Positions 42,500 to 49,999 of a stretch of DNA of 64,000 nucleotides are shown here, one piece after another; position 1 is the stretch's first letter; the number at the start of each line of letters is the position of its first letter. The notes below the pieces were generated by a model that had not been told where the DNA came from, ran no database searches, and saw only the letters and a list, made by a program, of their open reading frames with translations. Origin of the DNA: Hyphomicrobiales bacterium (GTDB taxonomy: Bacteria; Pseudomonadota; Alphaproteobacteria; Rhizobiales; Rhizobiaceae); the NCBI GenBank assembly GCA_900466945.1, contig UBNV01000003.1:62001-126000 (forward strand), given 5' to 3'. A program made the translations under genes and the position numbers.

Positions 42500-43588
42500 A
42501 TGACGGGTCTGGTTCTGAAGGACATCCGCAAGGCATACGGGCAGGTCAAGGTTCTGCACGGCATCGATCTGGAGATCAAGGAAGGCGAGTTCGTGGTATT
42601 CGTCGGCCCGTCGGGCTGTGGCAAGTCGACGCTGCTGCGCATGATCGCCGGCCTTGAGGATATCACCAGCGGAGAGATGTACATCGACGGCCAGCTCGTC
42701 AACGATGTGCCGCCGTCGAAGCGTGGCATCGCCATGGTCTTCCAGTCCTATGCGCTCTATCCGCACATGACCGTGTACGACAACATGGCCTTCGGCATGC
42801 GCATTGCTGGCGAAAACAAGGAGGAGATCGACCGTCGCGTCAAGTCGGCCGCCGACATCCTCCAGCTCGGACCCTATCTGGATCGCCTGCCGAAAGCACT
42901 CTCCGGTGGCCAGCGCCAGCGTGTTGCCATCGGTCGCGCCATCTGCCGCGACCCCAAGGTCTTCCTCTTCGATGAACCCTTGTCCAACCTCGATGCGGCC
43001 CTGCGCGTTGCGACCCGCATCGAGATCGCCAAGCTCAACGAGCAGATGGCCGATACGACGATGATCTACGTCACGCATGATCAGGTCGAGGCAATGACGC
43101 TGGCGGACCGGATCGTCGTGCTCTCGGCCGGCCACATCGAGCAGGTCGGCCCGCCGCTCGAACTCTACGAGCGTCCGGCCAACCTCTTCGTCGCCCGCTT
43201 CATCGGCTCGCCTGCCATGAACATCATGCCGGCGACGGTGACTGCGACAGGAGATGTGACGAAGATCAAACTCAAGGACGGTTCGGAAGTGACTGTCGAT
43301 GTGGCGACACCTGCCTCGGAGCAGGGGAAGGCCGCGAGCTTCGGCGTCCGTCCGGAAGATCTGGCTGTCGCGACCGGCGATGATTTCCTCTTCGAGGGCA
43401 AGGTCGATATCGTCGAAGCGCTGGGAGAGGTCACGATGGTTTACGTGCAGGGTCCGGTCGACGAGGAGTCGGTTGTGGTCAAGCTTCCCGGTATTGTCGC
43501 CGTGAAGAAGGGCGAGGTTCTCCGCTTTTCCGCAGACAAGACCAAGCTGCACCTTTTCGATGCGGCGGGACAGACCTACCGCCGTTGA
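42500..43588 (+). CDS. aglK: Alpha-glucoside ABC transporter ATP-binding protein AglK
   Basis: 362 residues from the ATG giving MTGLVLKDIRKAYGQVKVLHGIDLEIKEGEFVVFVGPSGCGKSTLLRMIAG (Walker A). The ABC signature LSGGQRQRVAIGRAI and Walker B VFLFDEPLSNLDA follow, then the MalK-type C-terminal regulatory (TOBE) domain. It powers AglEFG import. The start follows GGGGAGGA; the frame from 42455 overlaps aglA and is rejected. Confidence 0.95.
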   Translation: MTGLVLKDIRKAYGQVKVLHGIDLEIKEGEFVVFVGPSGCGKSTLLRMIAGLEDITSGEMYIDGQLVNDVPPSKRGIAMVFQSYALYPHMTVYDNMAFGMRIAGENKEEIDRRVKSAADILQLGPYLDRLPKALSGGQRQRVAIGRAICRDPKVFLFDEPLSNLDAALRVATRIEIAKLNEQMADTTMIYVTHDQVEAMTLADRIVVLSAGHIEQVGPPLELYERPANLFVARFIGSPAMNIMPATVTATGDVTKIKLKDGSEVTVDVATPASEQGKAASFGVRPEDLAVATGDDFLFEGKVDIVEALGEVTMVYVQGPVDEESVVVKLPGIVAVKKGEVLRFSADKTKLHLFDAAGQTYRR

Positions 43589-43615
43589 GCGCAGTCCAGC
43601 GAACAGACACTTAAG

Positions 43616-43649
43616 GCCCTGTTATCCTTACTGATGACAGGGCTTTTTT
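43616..43649 (+). terminator. Terminator of the agl operon
   Basis: GCCCTGT (43616-43622) pairs with ACAGGGC (43637-43643), with an extra ATC/GAT inside, and is followed by TTTTTT. It is a classic intrinsic terminator after aglK. Confidence 0.9.
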
Positions 43650-43794
43650 GCGGCCAGGAATGACCCTTCCGCCAATACCGACTGTTAAGTTGTGGCTGCT
43701 AGCTTTTCTCCATAACGACGGACAAAAGACGAGGGCAGAAAAGATGAGGACGGCTGGTGGCGGGTCTCATTTCCTGAAAAAGGAGGAATCCTTC

Positions 43795-44151
43795 ATGTAT
43801 GACCGGGAAAACCGGTATCGCATGGAGGACACGATGAATGCCGGGCGGCTCGAATATACCGAGAACGGCATGTCGCACATGGCGGCACGACGCTGCGACG
43901 TCATCCGTATTTCGCTGAGCGGGGCGGTGGTCGCACTGGTCACTCAGGTCAACCTGCCCAAGCAATTCTATCTCGACATCCCGGATGCCCGCATCTCCAA
44001 GGTCGGCGCGGTGTTGATGAAGACCTTCGCCAACAATACGGCCGAGATCCGCTTCCTGCGTCTGCTGACGCAGAAGGAGCTGGACCGCATCTTCGTCTTC
44101 TCGACCCATCCGGCGCACAAGGATCGCGTCCTCGACGTTCGCAGCTGGTAA
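43795..44151 (+). CDS. Small PilZ-like protein
   Basis: 118 residues from an ATG preceded by AGGAGGA with ideal spacing. The upstream open frame (to 43648) overlaps the agl terminator and is rejected. The sequence HMAARRCDVIRISLSGAVVALVTQVNLPKQFYLDIPDARISKVGAVLMKTFANNTAEIRFLRLLT has the beta pattern of PilZ domains, but the arginine pair and (D/N).S..G motif that bind c-di-GMP are only partly matched (RRCDVIRISLSG). It may be a degenerate PilZ that does not bind nucleotide. It is a single gene between two terminator hairpins. Confidence 0.5.
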   Translation: MYDRENRYRMEDTMNAGRLEYTENGMSHMAARRCDVIRISLSGAVVALVTQVNLPKQFYLDIPDARISKVGAVLMKTFANNTAEIRFLRLLTQKELDRIFVFSTHPAHKDRVLDVRSW

Positions 44152-44171
44152 CCGTCGCTTGTAAAGCTTCG

Positions 44172-44205
44172 GAAGGCCGGTGTGGCGTAAGCTGCACCGG
44201 CCTTC
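44172..44205 (+). terminator. Hairpin after the PilZ-like gene
   Basis: GAAGGCCGGTG (44172-44182) pairs perfectly with CACCGGCCTTC (44195-44205) over a 12-base loop. It lies 20 bases after the stop codon. Only a weak T-rich tail follows (AGCATTTCTG). Confidence 0.65.
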
Positions 44206-44272
44206 AGCATTTCTGACTGGACATCGGTATCAGGACCTTCGATCTTCCCGACACATCAGAGGGAGAACGACT

Positions 44273-44977
44273 ATGTCCAGTGAAAGGGTTGCCATCGTCA
44301 CGGCAGGAGGAAGCGGCATGGGCGCTGCGGCAGCGCGGCGCTTGGCGGCAGACGGCTTCAGGGTCGCCATCCTGTCGTCGTCCGGCAAGGGTGAAGCGCT
44401 CGCGGCCGAACTCGACGGCTATGGCATGACTGGTTCTAACCAGTCGCCGGAAGACCTCGCACGCCTCGTCGATGGCACGATGGAACGCTACGGCCGCGTC
44501 GACGTGCTGGTCAATAGTGCCGGCCATGGTCCGCGTGCGGCCATTCTTGACATCACCGACGAGCAGTGGGCGACGGGCATGGATGTCTACCTTCTCAACG
44601 TCATCCGCCCGACCCGCCTCGTCACCCCGATCATGCAGCGCCAAAAGTCCGGAGCGATCATCAATATTTCCACCGCTTGGGCCTTCGAACCCTCATCCAT
44701 GTTCCCGACTTCCGCCGTCTTCCGCGCAGGGCTCGCCTCCTTCACCAAGATCTTCGCCGACACCTATGCGGGCGAGAACATCCGAATGAACAATGTCCTG
44801 CCCGGCTGGATCGACAGCCTGCCCGCAACCGAGGAAAGGCGCGACGGCGTGCCGATGAAGCGCTACGGCACCAGCGAGGAAATCGCCGCCACCATCGCCT
44901 TCCTCGCCTCCGATGGGGCGGCCTATATCACGGGCCAGAACCTGAAGGTCGACGGCGGGTTAACCCGTCACGTATGA
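44273..44977 (+). CDS. SDR-family protein with substituted catalytic residues
   Basis: 234 residues. It has an N-terminal dinucleotide-binding loop (VAIVTAGGSGMGAAAARRLA) and VLVNSAGHGP, and a C-terminus LASDGAAYITGQNLKVDGGL, so the fold is FabG-like SDR. A gap-free match of NISTAWAFEPSSMFPTSAVFRAG to the active-site stretch of E. coli FabG puts Thr134 at the catalytic Ser, Ser147 at the Tyr and Arg151 at the Lys. Normal reductase activity is therefore doubtful. The start follows GAGGGAGAA. No operon partner is apparent. The substrate is unknown. Confidence 0.85.
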   Translation: MSSERVAIVTAGGSGMGAAAARRLAADGFRVAILSSSGKGEALAAELDGYGMTGSNQSPEDLARLVDGTMERYGRVDVLVNSAGHGPRAAILDITDEQWATGMDVYLLNVIRPTRLVTPIMQRQKSGAIINISTAWAFEPSSMFPTSAVFRAGLASFTKIFADTYAGENIRMNNVLPGWIDSLPATEERRDGVPMKRYGTSEEIAATIAFLASDGAAYITGQNLKVDGGLTRHV

Positions 44978-45161
44978 AACTATTTCGTGCCCCACGCCCG
45001 GAATGTGACATAAAACGCCGCGCGTAAACCTCTTGGTTACCAAACTTCTTCATTCTTTAGGGCAGTCGACAGGACGGCATCGCCGCAACCTGTCCCAGTA
45101 AAGTCGGTTTTCACTGCTAGGCGGCCGGCTCCCAGAGTTCTTGGTAAGCGAGTTCAGTAAC

Positions 45162-46502
45162 ATGGCGTCCTCGACCCGTAAGGTCACCGGCGGCAATGGC
45201 GTCGCCGTACAAACGATGAAGTCGCGCAAGAAAAAGCGCGACTCCAGTCTGCCGACGGTCTTGGGCATCGGTTTGGCCTGCCTCTTCTGGGGCACTGCCA
45301 GCCTTGCCGTTTTCAAGGGCCTATCGTCTTCCACCATCGAGGTTTCGACCATGGCCGGCCACAGCCTGCCGAAGCCGGATCTCACCATGGTCAAGCCGCT
45401 CGCTACGCAGCCGATGCAGGCGAAGAGCTCGAACCTCGCCGCTCTCGAGGCAATGCACAACCGCTTCGCCGAGGCGATCGCGGCAACCGACCATCTCGGT
45501 CTTTTGATGCTGCCGGCCGCTATGCGGCTGGCAGAGGTAGACAAGTCGGATCGTCTGCTTCTCGCCCGCGTGGAAAGCGTGACAGGGCCGCAAGCCCTCG
45601 CCGTTCTGCGCGATGCTCTCCTGCAGGCGGAAGCCGGACGGCAGCAGGCGGCGCTAGCGACCGCAGCCCACGAGCGCCGCAGCGGCATCGACGATGTCGA
45701 TCCTGTCATGACCGCCTCGATTTCTCCTGAAGCCACGGCCGCGACGCCTGCCGCACTCGGCTATGCCGCCGTTCCGTCGGCTCCCGAGATGATGGCGGCC
45801 GCCGATCCACGCGAAGAGCCCTTCGAGGAACTTCTCTCCGAACCGGCGGGGGAGGACCACGGCGGGCTTCCTGACGACGGTCCGGTTCCGAGCGCCAAGC
45901 CCCAGGTGAAATCAGCGGCAAAGCCGCGCGTGGAGCGCGTGCCGGCTCCCGAGGCCCCGGCCACCACCCGCGCGCCGGAAAAGCCGAAGAAGACGCTGTT
46001 CAACATGCTGGCCTATGCCAAGCCTGACAATCCGGTGACGACGGATGACGGGGCAGGGGGCATCTTCAGCCGCAAGAAGGGCCTGCCCGGTGCCGGAAGC
46101 CGGATCGCCGTCTACGTGATCGAGGATTCCGTTGTGCACATGCCGAACGGCGAGAAGCTGAAAGCCCATTCCGGCCGCGGCCACATGCGCGACAATCCCA
46201 AGTTCGTGCATGTGAAGAATTATGGCCCGACTCCGCCCAACGTCTACAAGCTGCGCATGCGCGAGGCCCGGTTCCACGGCATTGAGGCGATCCGCATGAA
46301 TCCGGTCGGCGATGCGAAGATGTACAATCGCGATGGCTTCCTCACCCATACCTATCTGCTCCGCCGTCGCGGCGACAGTTCCGGCTGCGTGGTGTTCGAA
46401 GACTACAATCGCTTCCTCAACGCCTACAAGCGCGGCACCGTGCACACATTGATCGTTGTGCCCAGCATGCGCGACCTGCCGAAATACATGGCCATGCTCT
46501 GA
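45162..46502 (+). CDS. Membrane-anchored DUF2778 (L,D-transpeptidase-like) protein
   Basis: 446 residues. Basic N-terminus, one membrane helix (about residues 36-55, TVLGIGLACLFWGTASLAVF), a long Ala/Pro-rich linker (about 60-295), then a C-terminal DUF2778 domain (about 305-440). It contains RIAVYVIEDSVVHMPNGEKLKAHSG and ends in FLTHTYLLRRRGDSSGCVVFEDYNRFLNAYKRG. The H...S.GC motif resembles the catalytic His/Cys of L,D-transpeptidases and the related Tlde1 peptidoglycan enzymes. It may act on periplasmic peptidoglycan. There are no secretion-system genes around it, so a housekeeping role is more likely than an effector. A TTG start at 45141 is less likely. Confidence 0.7.
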   Translation: MASSTRKVTGGNGVAVQTMKSRKKKRDSSLPTVLGIGLACLFWGTASLAVFKGLSSSTIEVSTMAGHSLPKPDLTMVKPLATQPMQAKSSNLAALEAMHNRFAEAIAATDHLGLLMLPAAMRLAEVDKSDRLLLARVESVTGPQALAVLRDALLQAEAGRQQAALATAAHERRSGIDDVDPVMTASISPEATAATPAALGYAAVPSAPEMMAAADPREEPFEELLSEPAGEDHGGLPDDGPVPSAKPQVKSAAKPRVERVPAPEAPATTRAPEKPKKTLFNMLAYAKPDNPVTTDDGAGGIFSRKKGLPGAGSRIAVYVIEDSVVHMPNGEKLKAHSGRGHMRDNPKFVHVKNYGPTPPNVYKLRMREARFHGIEAIRMNPVGDAKMYNRDGFLTHTYLLRRRGDSSGCVVFEDYNRFLNAYKRGTVHTLIVVPSMRDLPKYMAML

Positions 46503-46531
46503 GACAATCCCGCATTCCTGCTTCTCAACCG

Positions 46532-46560
46532 AACCCCCGCCCCCAAAGCGGGGGTTTTCG
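46532..46560 (+). terminator. Terminator after the DUF2778 gene
   Basis: AACCCCCGC (46532-46540) pairs with GCGGGGGTT (46548-46556) and is followed by TTCGTTT. It lies 30 bases after the stop codon. Confidence 0.85.
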
Positions 46561-46607
46561 TTTGGCATGAGCATATTGGCATTCACGGAAACGTGAACGG
46601 AAGATAG

Positions 46608-46674
46608 ATTGCGCGCAATTGATTCCAGGCGGTCGATGGGCGATAACGATTGTGCGCAATTGAATTGCGCACAA
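46608..46674 (+). promoter_or_regulatory. Operator array upstream of the chloroperoxidase-type hydrolase
   Basis: Three copies of TTGYGCRCAA: TTGCGCGCAA (46609-46618, within the perfect palindrome ATTGCGCGCAAT), TTGTGCGCAA (46650-46659) and TTGCGCACAA (46665-46674). The last two are halves of a perfect 12+1+12 inverted repeat centred on G46662. AAATTAAATATAGC follows, a likely promoter region. A small inverted repeat TTCACG-GAAA-CGTGAA lies at 46582-46597. The pattern suits a dimeric repressor, perhaps MarR-like, but no such gene is adjacent. Confidence 0.6.
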
Positions 46675-46734
46675 ATTAAATATAGCCGCGATGGCGACCG
46701 CAGCACCATGCATGCGGCAGATGGAGAGACGATC

Positions 46735-47562
46735 ATGAGCATCTTCAAGACGACTGACGGTACCGCACTCTTCTACAAGGATTGGGGAAATCCCGAAGGG
46801 CAGCCGATCCTCTTCTCCCACGGCTGGCCGCTCTCCTCGGACGCCTGGGACGCCCAGATGCTCCATTTCGGCCAGCAGGGTTTTCGTGTCATCGCCCATG
46901 ATCGCCGTGGCCACGGTCGTTCGGATCAGCCCTGGGATGGCAACAACATGGATCGCTACGCCGATGATCTGGCAGAACTGATCGAGCATCTCGATCTCAC
47001 GAACCTTGTCATGATCGGCCATTCGACGGGCGGTGGAGAAGTCGCGCACTACATTGGCCGACACGGCACAGCCCGGGTCGCCAAGGTTGTGCTCGTCGGT
47101 GCGGTTCCGCCCTTAATGCTGCAGACGGCGGACAATCCAGAAGGTGTGCCGATGTCGGTCTTCGACGGCATCCGCGCGGGTACAGCCGGAAATCGTTCGC
47201 AGTTCTTCTATGACCTGACGATCCCCTTCTACGGCTTCAATCGCGACGGGGTAGCCGAGAACGAAGGTTTCCGCGAGAGCTTCCGCCTGCAGGGTCTCGC
47301 TGGCGGCATCAAGGGTCAGTATGATTGCATCCGGGAATTTTCGGAAGTCGACTACACTGCCGACCTGAAGGCGATCGACAAGCCGACACTGATCATCCAT
47401 GGCGATGACGACCAGATCGTACCGATCGCAGCCACCGCCGAAAAGGCAGCGCGGCTGGTGAAGGGATCGGAACTCAAGATCTATGCCGGCGGGTCACATG
47501 GTCTGGCGCAGACCGAGGCGGACAAGTTCAACGCCGACGTCCTCGCCTTCATCCGCGCGTGA
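46735..47562 (+). CDS. Alpha/beta hydrolase, cofactor-free chloroperoxidase type
   Basis: 275 residues from the ATG giving [42 protein letters not shown]. The nucleophile elbow is GHSTGGGE, the Asp lies in [10 protein letters not shown] and the His in GGSHGLAQ: a full catalytic triad. High similarity in pattern to non-heme chloroperoxidase/arylesterase proteins ([25 protein letters not shown]). No signal peptide is visible, so it should be cytoplasmic. The in-frame extension to 46609 runs through the operators and is rejected. Confidence 0.88.
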   Translation: MSIFKTTDGTALFYKDWGNPEGQPILFSHGWPLSSDAWDAQMLHFGQQGFRVIAHDRRGHGRSDQPWDGNNMDRYADDLAELIEHLDLTNLVMIGHSTGGGEVAHYIGRHGTARVAKVVLVGAVPPLMLQTADNPEGVPMSVFDGIRAGTAGNRSQFFYDLTIPFYGFNRDGVAENEGFRESFRLQGLAGGIKGQYDCIREFSEVDYTADLKAIDKPTLIIHGDDDQIVPIAATAEKAARLVKGSELKIYAGGSHGLAQTEADKFNADVLAFIRA

Positions 47563-47573
47563 CAGGGCGCAAT

Positions 47574-47601
47574 GCCCTCTCCCCCGATGAGGGGAGAGGG
47601 C
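47574..47601. terminator. Bidirectional hairpin between convergent genes
   Basis: GCCCTCTCCCC (47574-47584) pairs perfectly with GGGGAGAGGGC (47591-47601) over CGATGA, 11 bases after the hydrolase stop and 39 before the converging DUF4394 gene's end. The sequence type is a common dispersed palindrome in rhizobial genomes, so it may be a repeat family serving as terminator. Confidence 0.65.
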
Positions 47602-47640
47602 CGATGCCGGTGACCTTATGGGTCACGGCAAAAACATGCC

Positions 47641-48426
47641 TTACATGGCAGGGACGACCGTGATCGACTTGATCGCGGCAGGCGCACCCGAAATGTCGCC
47701 GGCCTTGGTCGCAGCACCCGTTTCCAGGTTGACCGTGTAAAGCGTGCTGTCGGCCACCAGCCAGGCGGTGTTCATGCCGTCAGCGCCAGCTTCGATGTCG
47801 AAGGCGTAAGTCTTCGGGCTGCCTTCGATGCCGAGCTTGCCGATCGCCTTCAGCGTGCCGTCATTTGGCTTGGTCTGCTGGATCAGCGCGCCGATCGTGG
47901 CATCGATGTTGTACATCGCTGTCTTTTCAGGCTTGCCGATGGAGTTGGTGTAGGCAGCCGCGACAGTGTTCGGGGTTTCACCCTTGTGCATGTCGCCCTC
48001 TTCGAAGGCGAGGCTGCCGTCGACGGTGACCGCACCCGTGTCCGGATGAACGCGATGATTGGTCGTGCCGGTCATGTAGCGAATGCGGTCGGCCGCCGGA
48101 TTGAAGTTCACGATCACAGGCGCATCGCCGATCGTCAGAGGCTTGTCCATCTTGGCGAGTTCAGTCGCGGCACCCGTTTCCGGATCGATGGTTACTATGG
48201 CATTGTCTGCGGTTACGCCGACGATGGTCTTGTTGCCCGGACGATAGTCGATGCCCAGGAGCCGGTCGACTCCGGTCACGTCCATGCTCTTGGAAACGGC
48301 CGGATTGCCCGTGTCGAACATCACGAGGGTCTTGTCGCCTGCAAGGCCGATGACCTGGGCAGCCTGTGCGCCGAAGGCTGTGAGTGCGGTTGCGGCAGCA
48401 AGGCTGAGGATACGGATGCTGGTCAT
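47641..48426 (-). CDS. Secreted DUF4394 protein
   Basis: 261 residues with a signal peptide (MTSIRILSLAAATALTAFGAQA). The mature protein consists of beta-rich repeats of the DUF4394 type (QVIGLAGDKTLVMFDTGNPAVSKSMDVTGVDRLLGIDYRPGNKTIVGVTADNAIVTIDPETGAATELAKMD; NFNPAADRIRYMTGTTNHRVHPDTGAV), like a propeller. The start follows GGGAGAAG; longer frames upstream are rejected. It is divergent from an ECF sigma gene and preceded by a promoter identical in core elements to that of the sigma gene, so it is likely a member of the sigma regulon. Its role is unknown. Confidence 0.85.
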   Translation of the reverse strand: MTSIRILSLAAATALTAFGAQAAQVIGLAGDKTLVMFDTGNPAVSKSMDVTGVDRLLGIDYRPGNKTIVGVTADNAIVTIDPETGAATELAKMDKPLTIGDAPVIVNFNPAADRIRYMTGTTNHRVHPDTGAVTVDGSLAFEEGDMHKGETPNTVAAAYTNSIGKPEKTAMYNIDATIGALIQQTKPNDGTLKAIGKLGIEGSPKTYAFDIEAGADGMNTAWLVADSTLYTVNLETGAATKAGDISGAPAAIKSITVVPAM

Positions 48427-48484
48427 GAAAACTTCTCCCGTCTGAATGGTGCGGCGACACCCGTCTGGTGCCTCCTCAACCCAA

Positions 48485-48512
48485 GACACGCGGCGACGGC
48501 CGATTGGATGCA
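48485..48512 (-). promoter_or_regulatory. Putative ECF promoter of the DUF4394 gene
   Basis: On the minus strand, TGCATCC (48512-48506), a 15-base spacer, then CGTGTC (48490-48485). Transcription would begin near 48478, giving a leader of about 50 bases. Exactly the same two elements and spacing occur on the plus strand at 48537-48564. Confidence 0.65.
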
Positions 48513-48536
48513 GCCAGCAAAGAATTTTTTTCATGC

Positions 48537-48564
48537 TGCATCCGAAGCCCCGGTCTCGCGTGTC
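48537..48564 (+). promoter_or_regulatory. Putative autoregulatory ECF promoter of the sigma gene
   Basis: TGCATCC (48537-48543), a 15-base spacer, then CGTGTC (48559-48564), matching the divergent DUF4394 promoter in both elements and spacing. Transcription would begin near 48571. Autoregulated ECF loci commonly show such conservation. Confidence 0.65.
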
Positions 48565-48693
48565 GAGGAGATGAAGGAGACAGTGATGGATATGGTGATG
48601 ACGAGAAGCGTCCAATCCGCCGGAACGCCTGTGCCCGGTTGCCAAATCTTCAGCAATGCCTACTTTCCGCAGAACACATTGGAAGGACGCGGG

Positions 48694-49245
48694 ATGGGGA
48701 ATCACGAAGACGAGCTCGGTGCGGCGCTGAGAGCCTGTGCTGCGGGAGATCGCGCCGGCCTCGCCACGATTTATCGCAGCGAAGCGGTTCGAATGGTTAC
48801 CGTGGCCGAGAGGATCCTGCGCCGCCACGATCTGGCGGAAGAAGTCGTCCAGGAAGCCTTCCTGCAGATCTGGAACAAGGCGTGGCAATACGATCCGTCC
48901 CGGGGTTCGGCGCGCGGATGGATCTTCTCTGTTGTCCGCTCGCGCGCGCTGAATGCGCTGCGCAACGGCGGGCGAGAGGATCTCGCAGACGCAGAGAGCA
49001 TTGAGCGACTGCAGGATGAGGGCGCCGATGCGCTTTATCATGACCTCTTCGACCAGCTCGACACGGCAAGCCGCCTTCGCACCTGTCTGGCACGGCTGGA
49101 CGGCCTGCGCCGCAAGACGGTGCTCATGGCCTATGTCTCCGGCTACAGCCATGGCGAAATCGCCGGGCGCCTGAAGCTGCCGCTCGGCACGGCCAAGGCG
49201 TGGATCCGGCGCTCTCTCTCGGCCCTCAGGGAGTGCATGGCATGA
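48694..49245 (+). CDS. ECF-type RNA polymerase sigma factor
   Basis: 183 residues from the ATG preceded by GGAAGG. Region 2 (AGLATIYRSEAVRMVTVAERILRRHDLAEEVVQEAFLQIWNKAWQYDPSRGSARGWIFSVVRSRALNALR) and region 4 (ARLDGLRRKTVLMAYVSGYSHGEIAGRLKLPLGTAKAWIRRSLSALRECM) are complete. An alternative start at 48586 has AAGGAG 6 bases upstream and would add 36 residues before region 2. It overlaps its anti-sigma gene by 4 bases. A mirrored promoter links it to the DUF4394 gene. Confidence 0.92.
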   Translation: MGNHEDELGAALRACAAGDRAGLATIYRSEAVRMVTVAERILRRHDLAEEVVQEAFLQIWNKAWQYDPSRGSARGWIFSVVRSRALNALRNGGREDLADAESIERLQDEGADALYHDLFDQLDTASRLRTCLARLDGLRRKTVLMAYVSGYSHGEIAGRLKLPLGTAKAWIRRSLSALRECMA

Positions 49246-49949
49246 GCACTTGGCAGAACACAGCCGAACGCGCCGATGCCTATGTCCTCGGATTGATGGA
49301 CGAAGATGATCGGCGCGTCATGGAAGCGGAGATGGAGACCGATCAGGCTCTCGTGAGAGCCGTCGGCGAAGCGCGCGACCGGTTTCTCGAGCTCGACCTC
49401 GTCGGGCCGACTGCCACCGTCTCGGCAGATCTCTGGTCGCGCATCGAGGCGAGCCTCGGGGCCCAGGAGAAACCGGTAGACGCAAAGCCTAAGCCTGCCG
49501 CTGCAAACGACAACAGGCTGGCGCGCTGGCGCGGCATCGCCGTCTCCGCCGTGGCCGCCTCGGCCCTGCTCGTGGCGGCCCTTGCCTACACCGCCATGAC
49601 GAGGCTGGAACCACAGGTCGTGGCGATCCTGATGAACTCAGAAGGAGAGCCGGTCGTGATGATCGAGGACTTCGGCAACGACACGGCCAAGGTCGTTCCG
49701 CTCATCGATCTGGCGGTGGCAGATGATCGCTCGCTGCAGCTCTGGACACTGCCGTCGGCCGACACCGGCCCGGTTTCGCTCGGCGTTCTCGATGGCTGGG
49801 AAACGGCGACCGTGTCGGGCCCGGATCTGCCGGGACCGGCGGAAGAGCAGCTTTACGAGATTACCGTGGAGCCGCTCGGCGGTTCGCCCACGGGCAAGCC
49901 GACCGGACCGATCATCGGCAAGGGTTTCGCCAAGGCACCTCGTCCCTGA
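49242..49949 (+). CDS. Anti-sigma factor (RskA-type), membrane-anchored
   Basis: 235 residues. The N-terminal ~85 residues form the sigma-binding anti-sigma domain (ERADAYVLGLMDEDDRRVMEAEMETDQALVRAVGEARDRFLELDLVGPTATVSADLWSRIEASL). One membrane helix lies near 103-122 (GIAVSAVAASALLVAALAYT). A periplasmic RskA-type domain follows (AILMNSEGEPVVMIEDFGNDTAKVVPLIDLAVADDRSLQLWTLPSADTGPVSLGVLDG). No HxxxCxxC zinc motif is present. It should hold the sigma factor at the membrane until a periplasmic signal triggers release. Confidence 0.88.
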   Translation: MSTWQNTAERADAYVLGLMDEDDRRVMEAEMETDQALVRAVGEARDRFLELDLVGPTATVSADLWSRIEASLGAQEKPVDAKPKPAAANDNRLARWRGIAVSAVAASALLVAALAYTAMTRLEPQVVAILMNSEGEPVVMIEDFGNDTAKVVPLIDLAVADDRSLQLWTLPSADTGPVSLGVLDGWETATVSGPDLPGPAEEQLYEITVEPLGGSPTGKPTGPIIGKGFAKAPRP

Positions 49950-49953
49950 CAGC

Positions 49954-49977
49954 AAAAGGCCCGGCTTGCGCCGGGCC
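49954..49977. terminator. Hairpin terminator between convergent rskA-type and mcp genes
   Basis: GGCCCGGC (49958-49965) pairs with GCCGGGCC (49970-49977) over TTGC. The AAAA before the stem reads as TTTT on the minus strand, so it terminates the chemoreceptor gene best, but it may act both ways. Confidence 0.85.
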
Positions 49978-49999
49978 GATGCATGGAGCTGGGCGTTTC

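Noticed and set aside
47574..47601. GC-rich palindrome considered as a CRISPR or attachment-site remnant
   Set aside because: A single copy between convergent genes, best explained as a bidirectional terminator or dispersed palindromic repeat.
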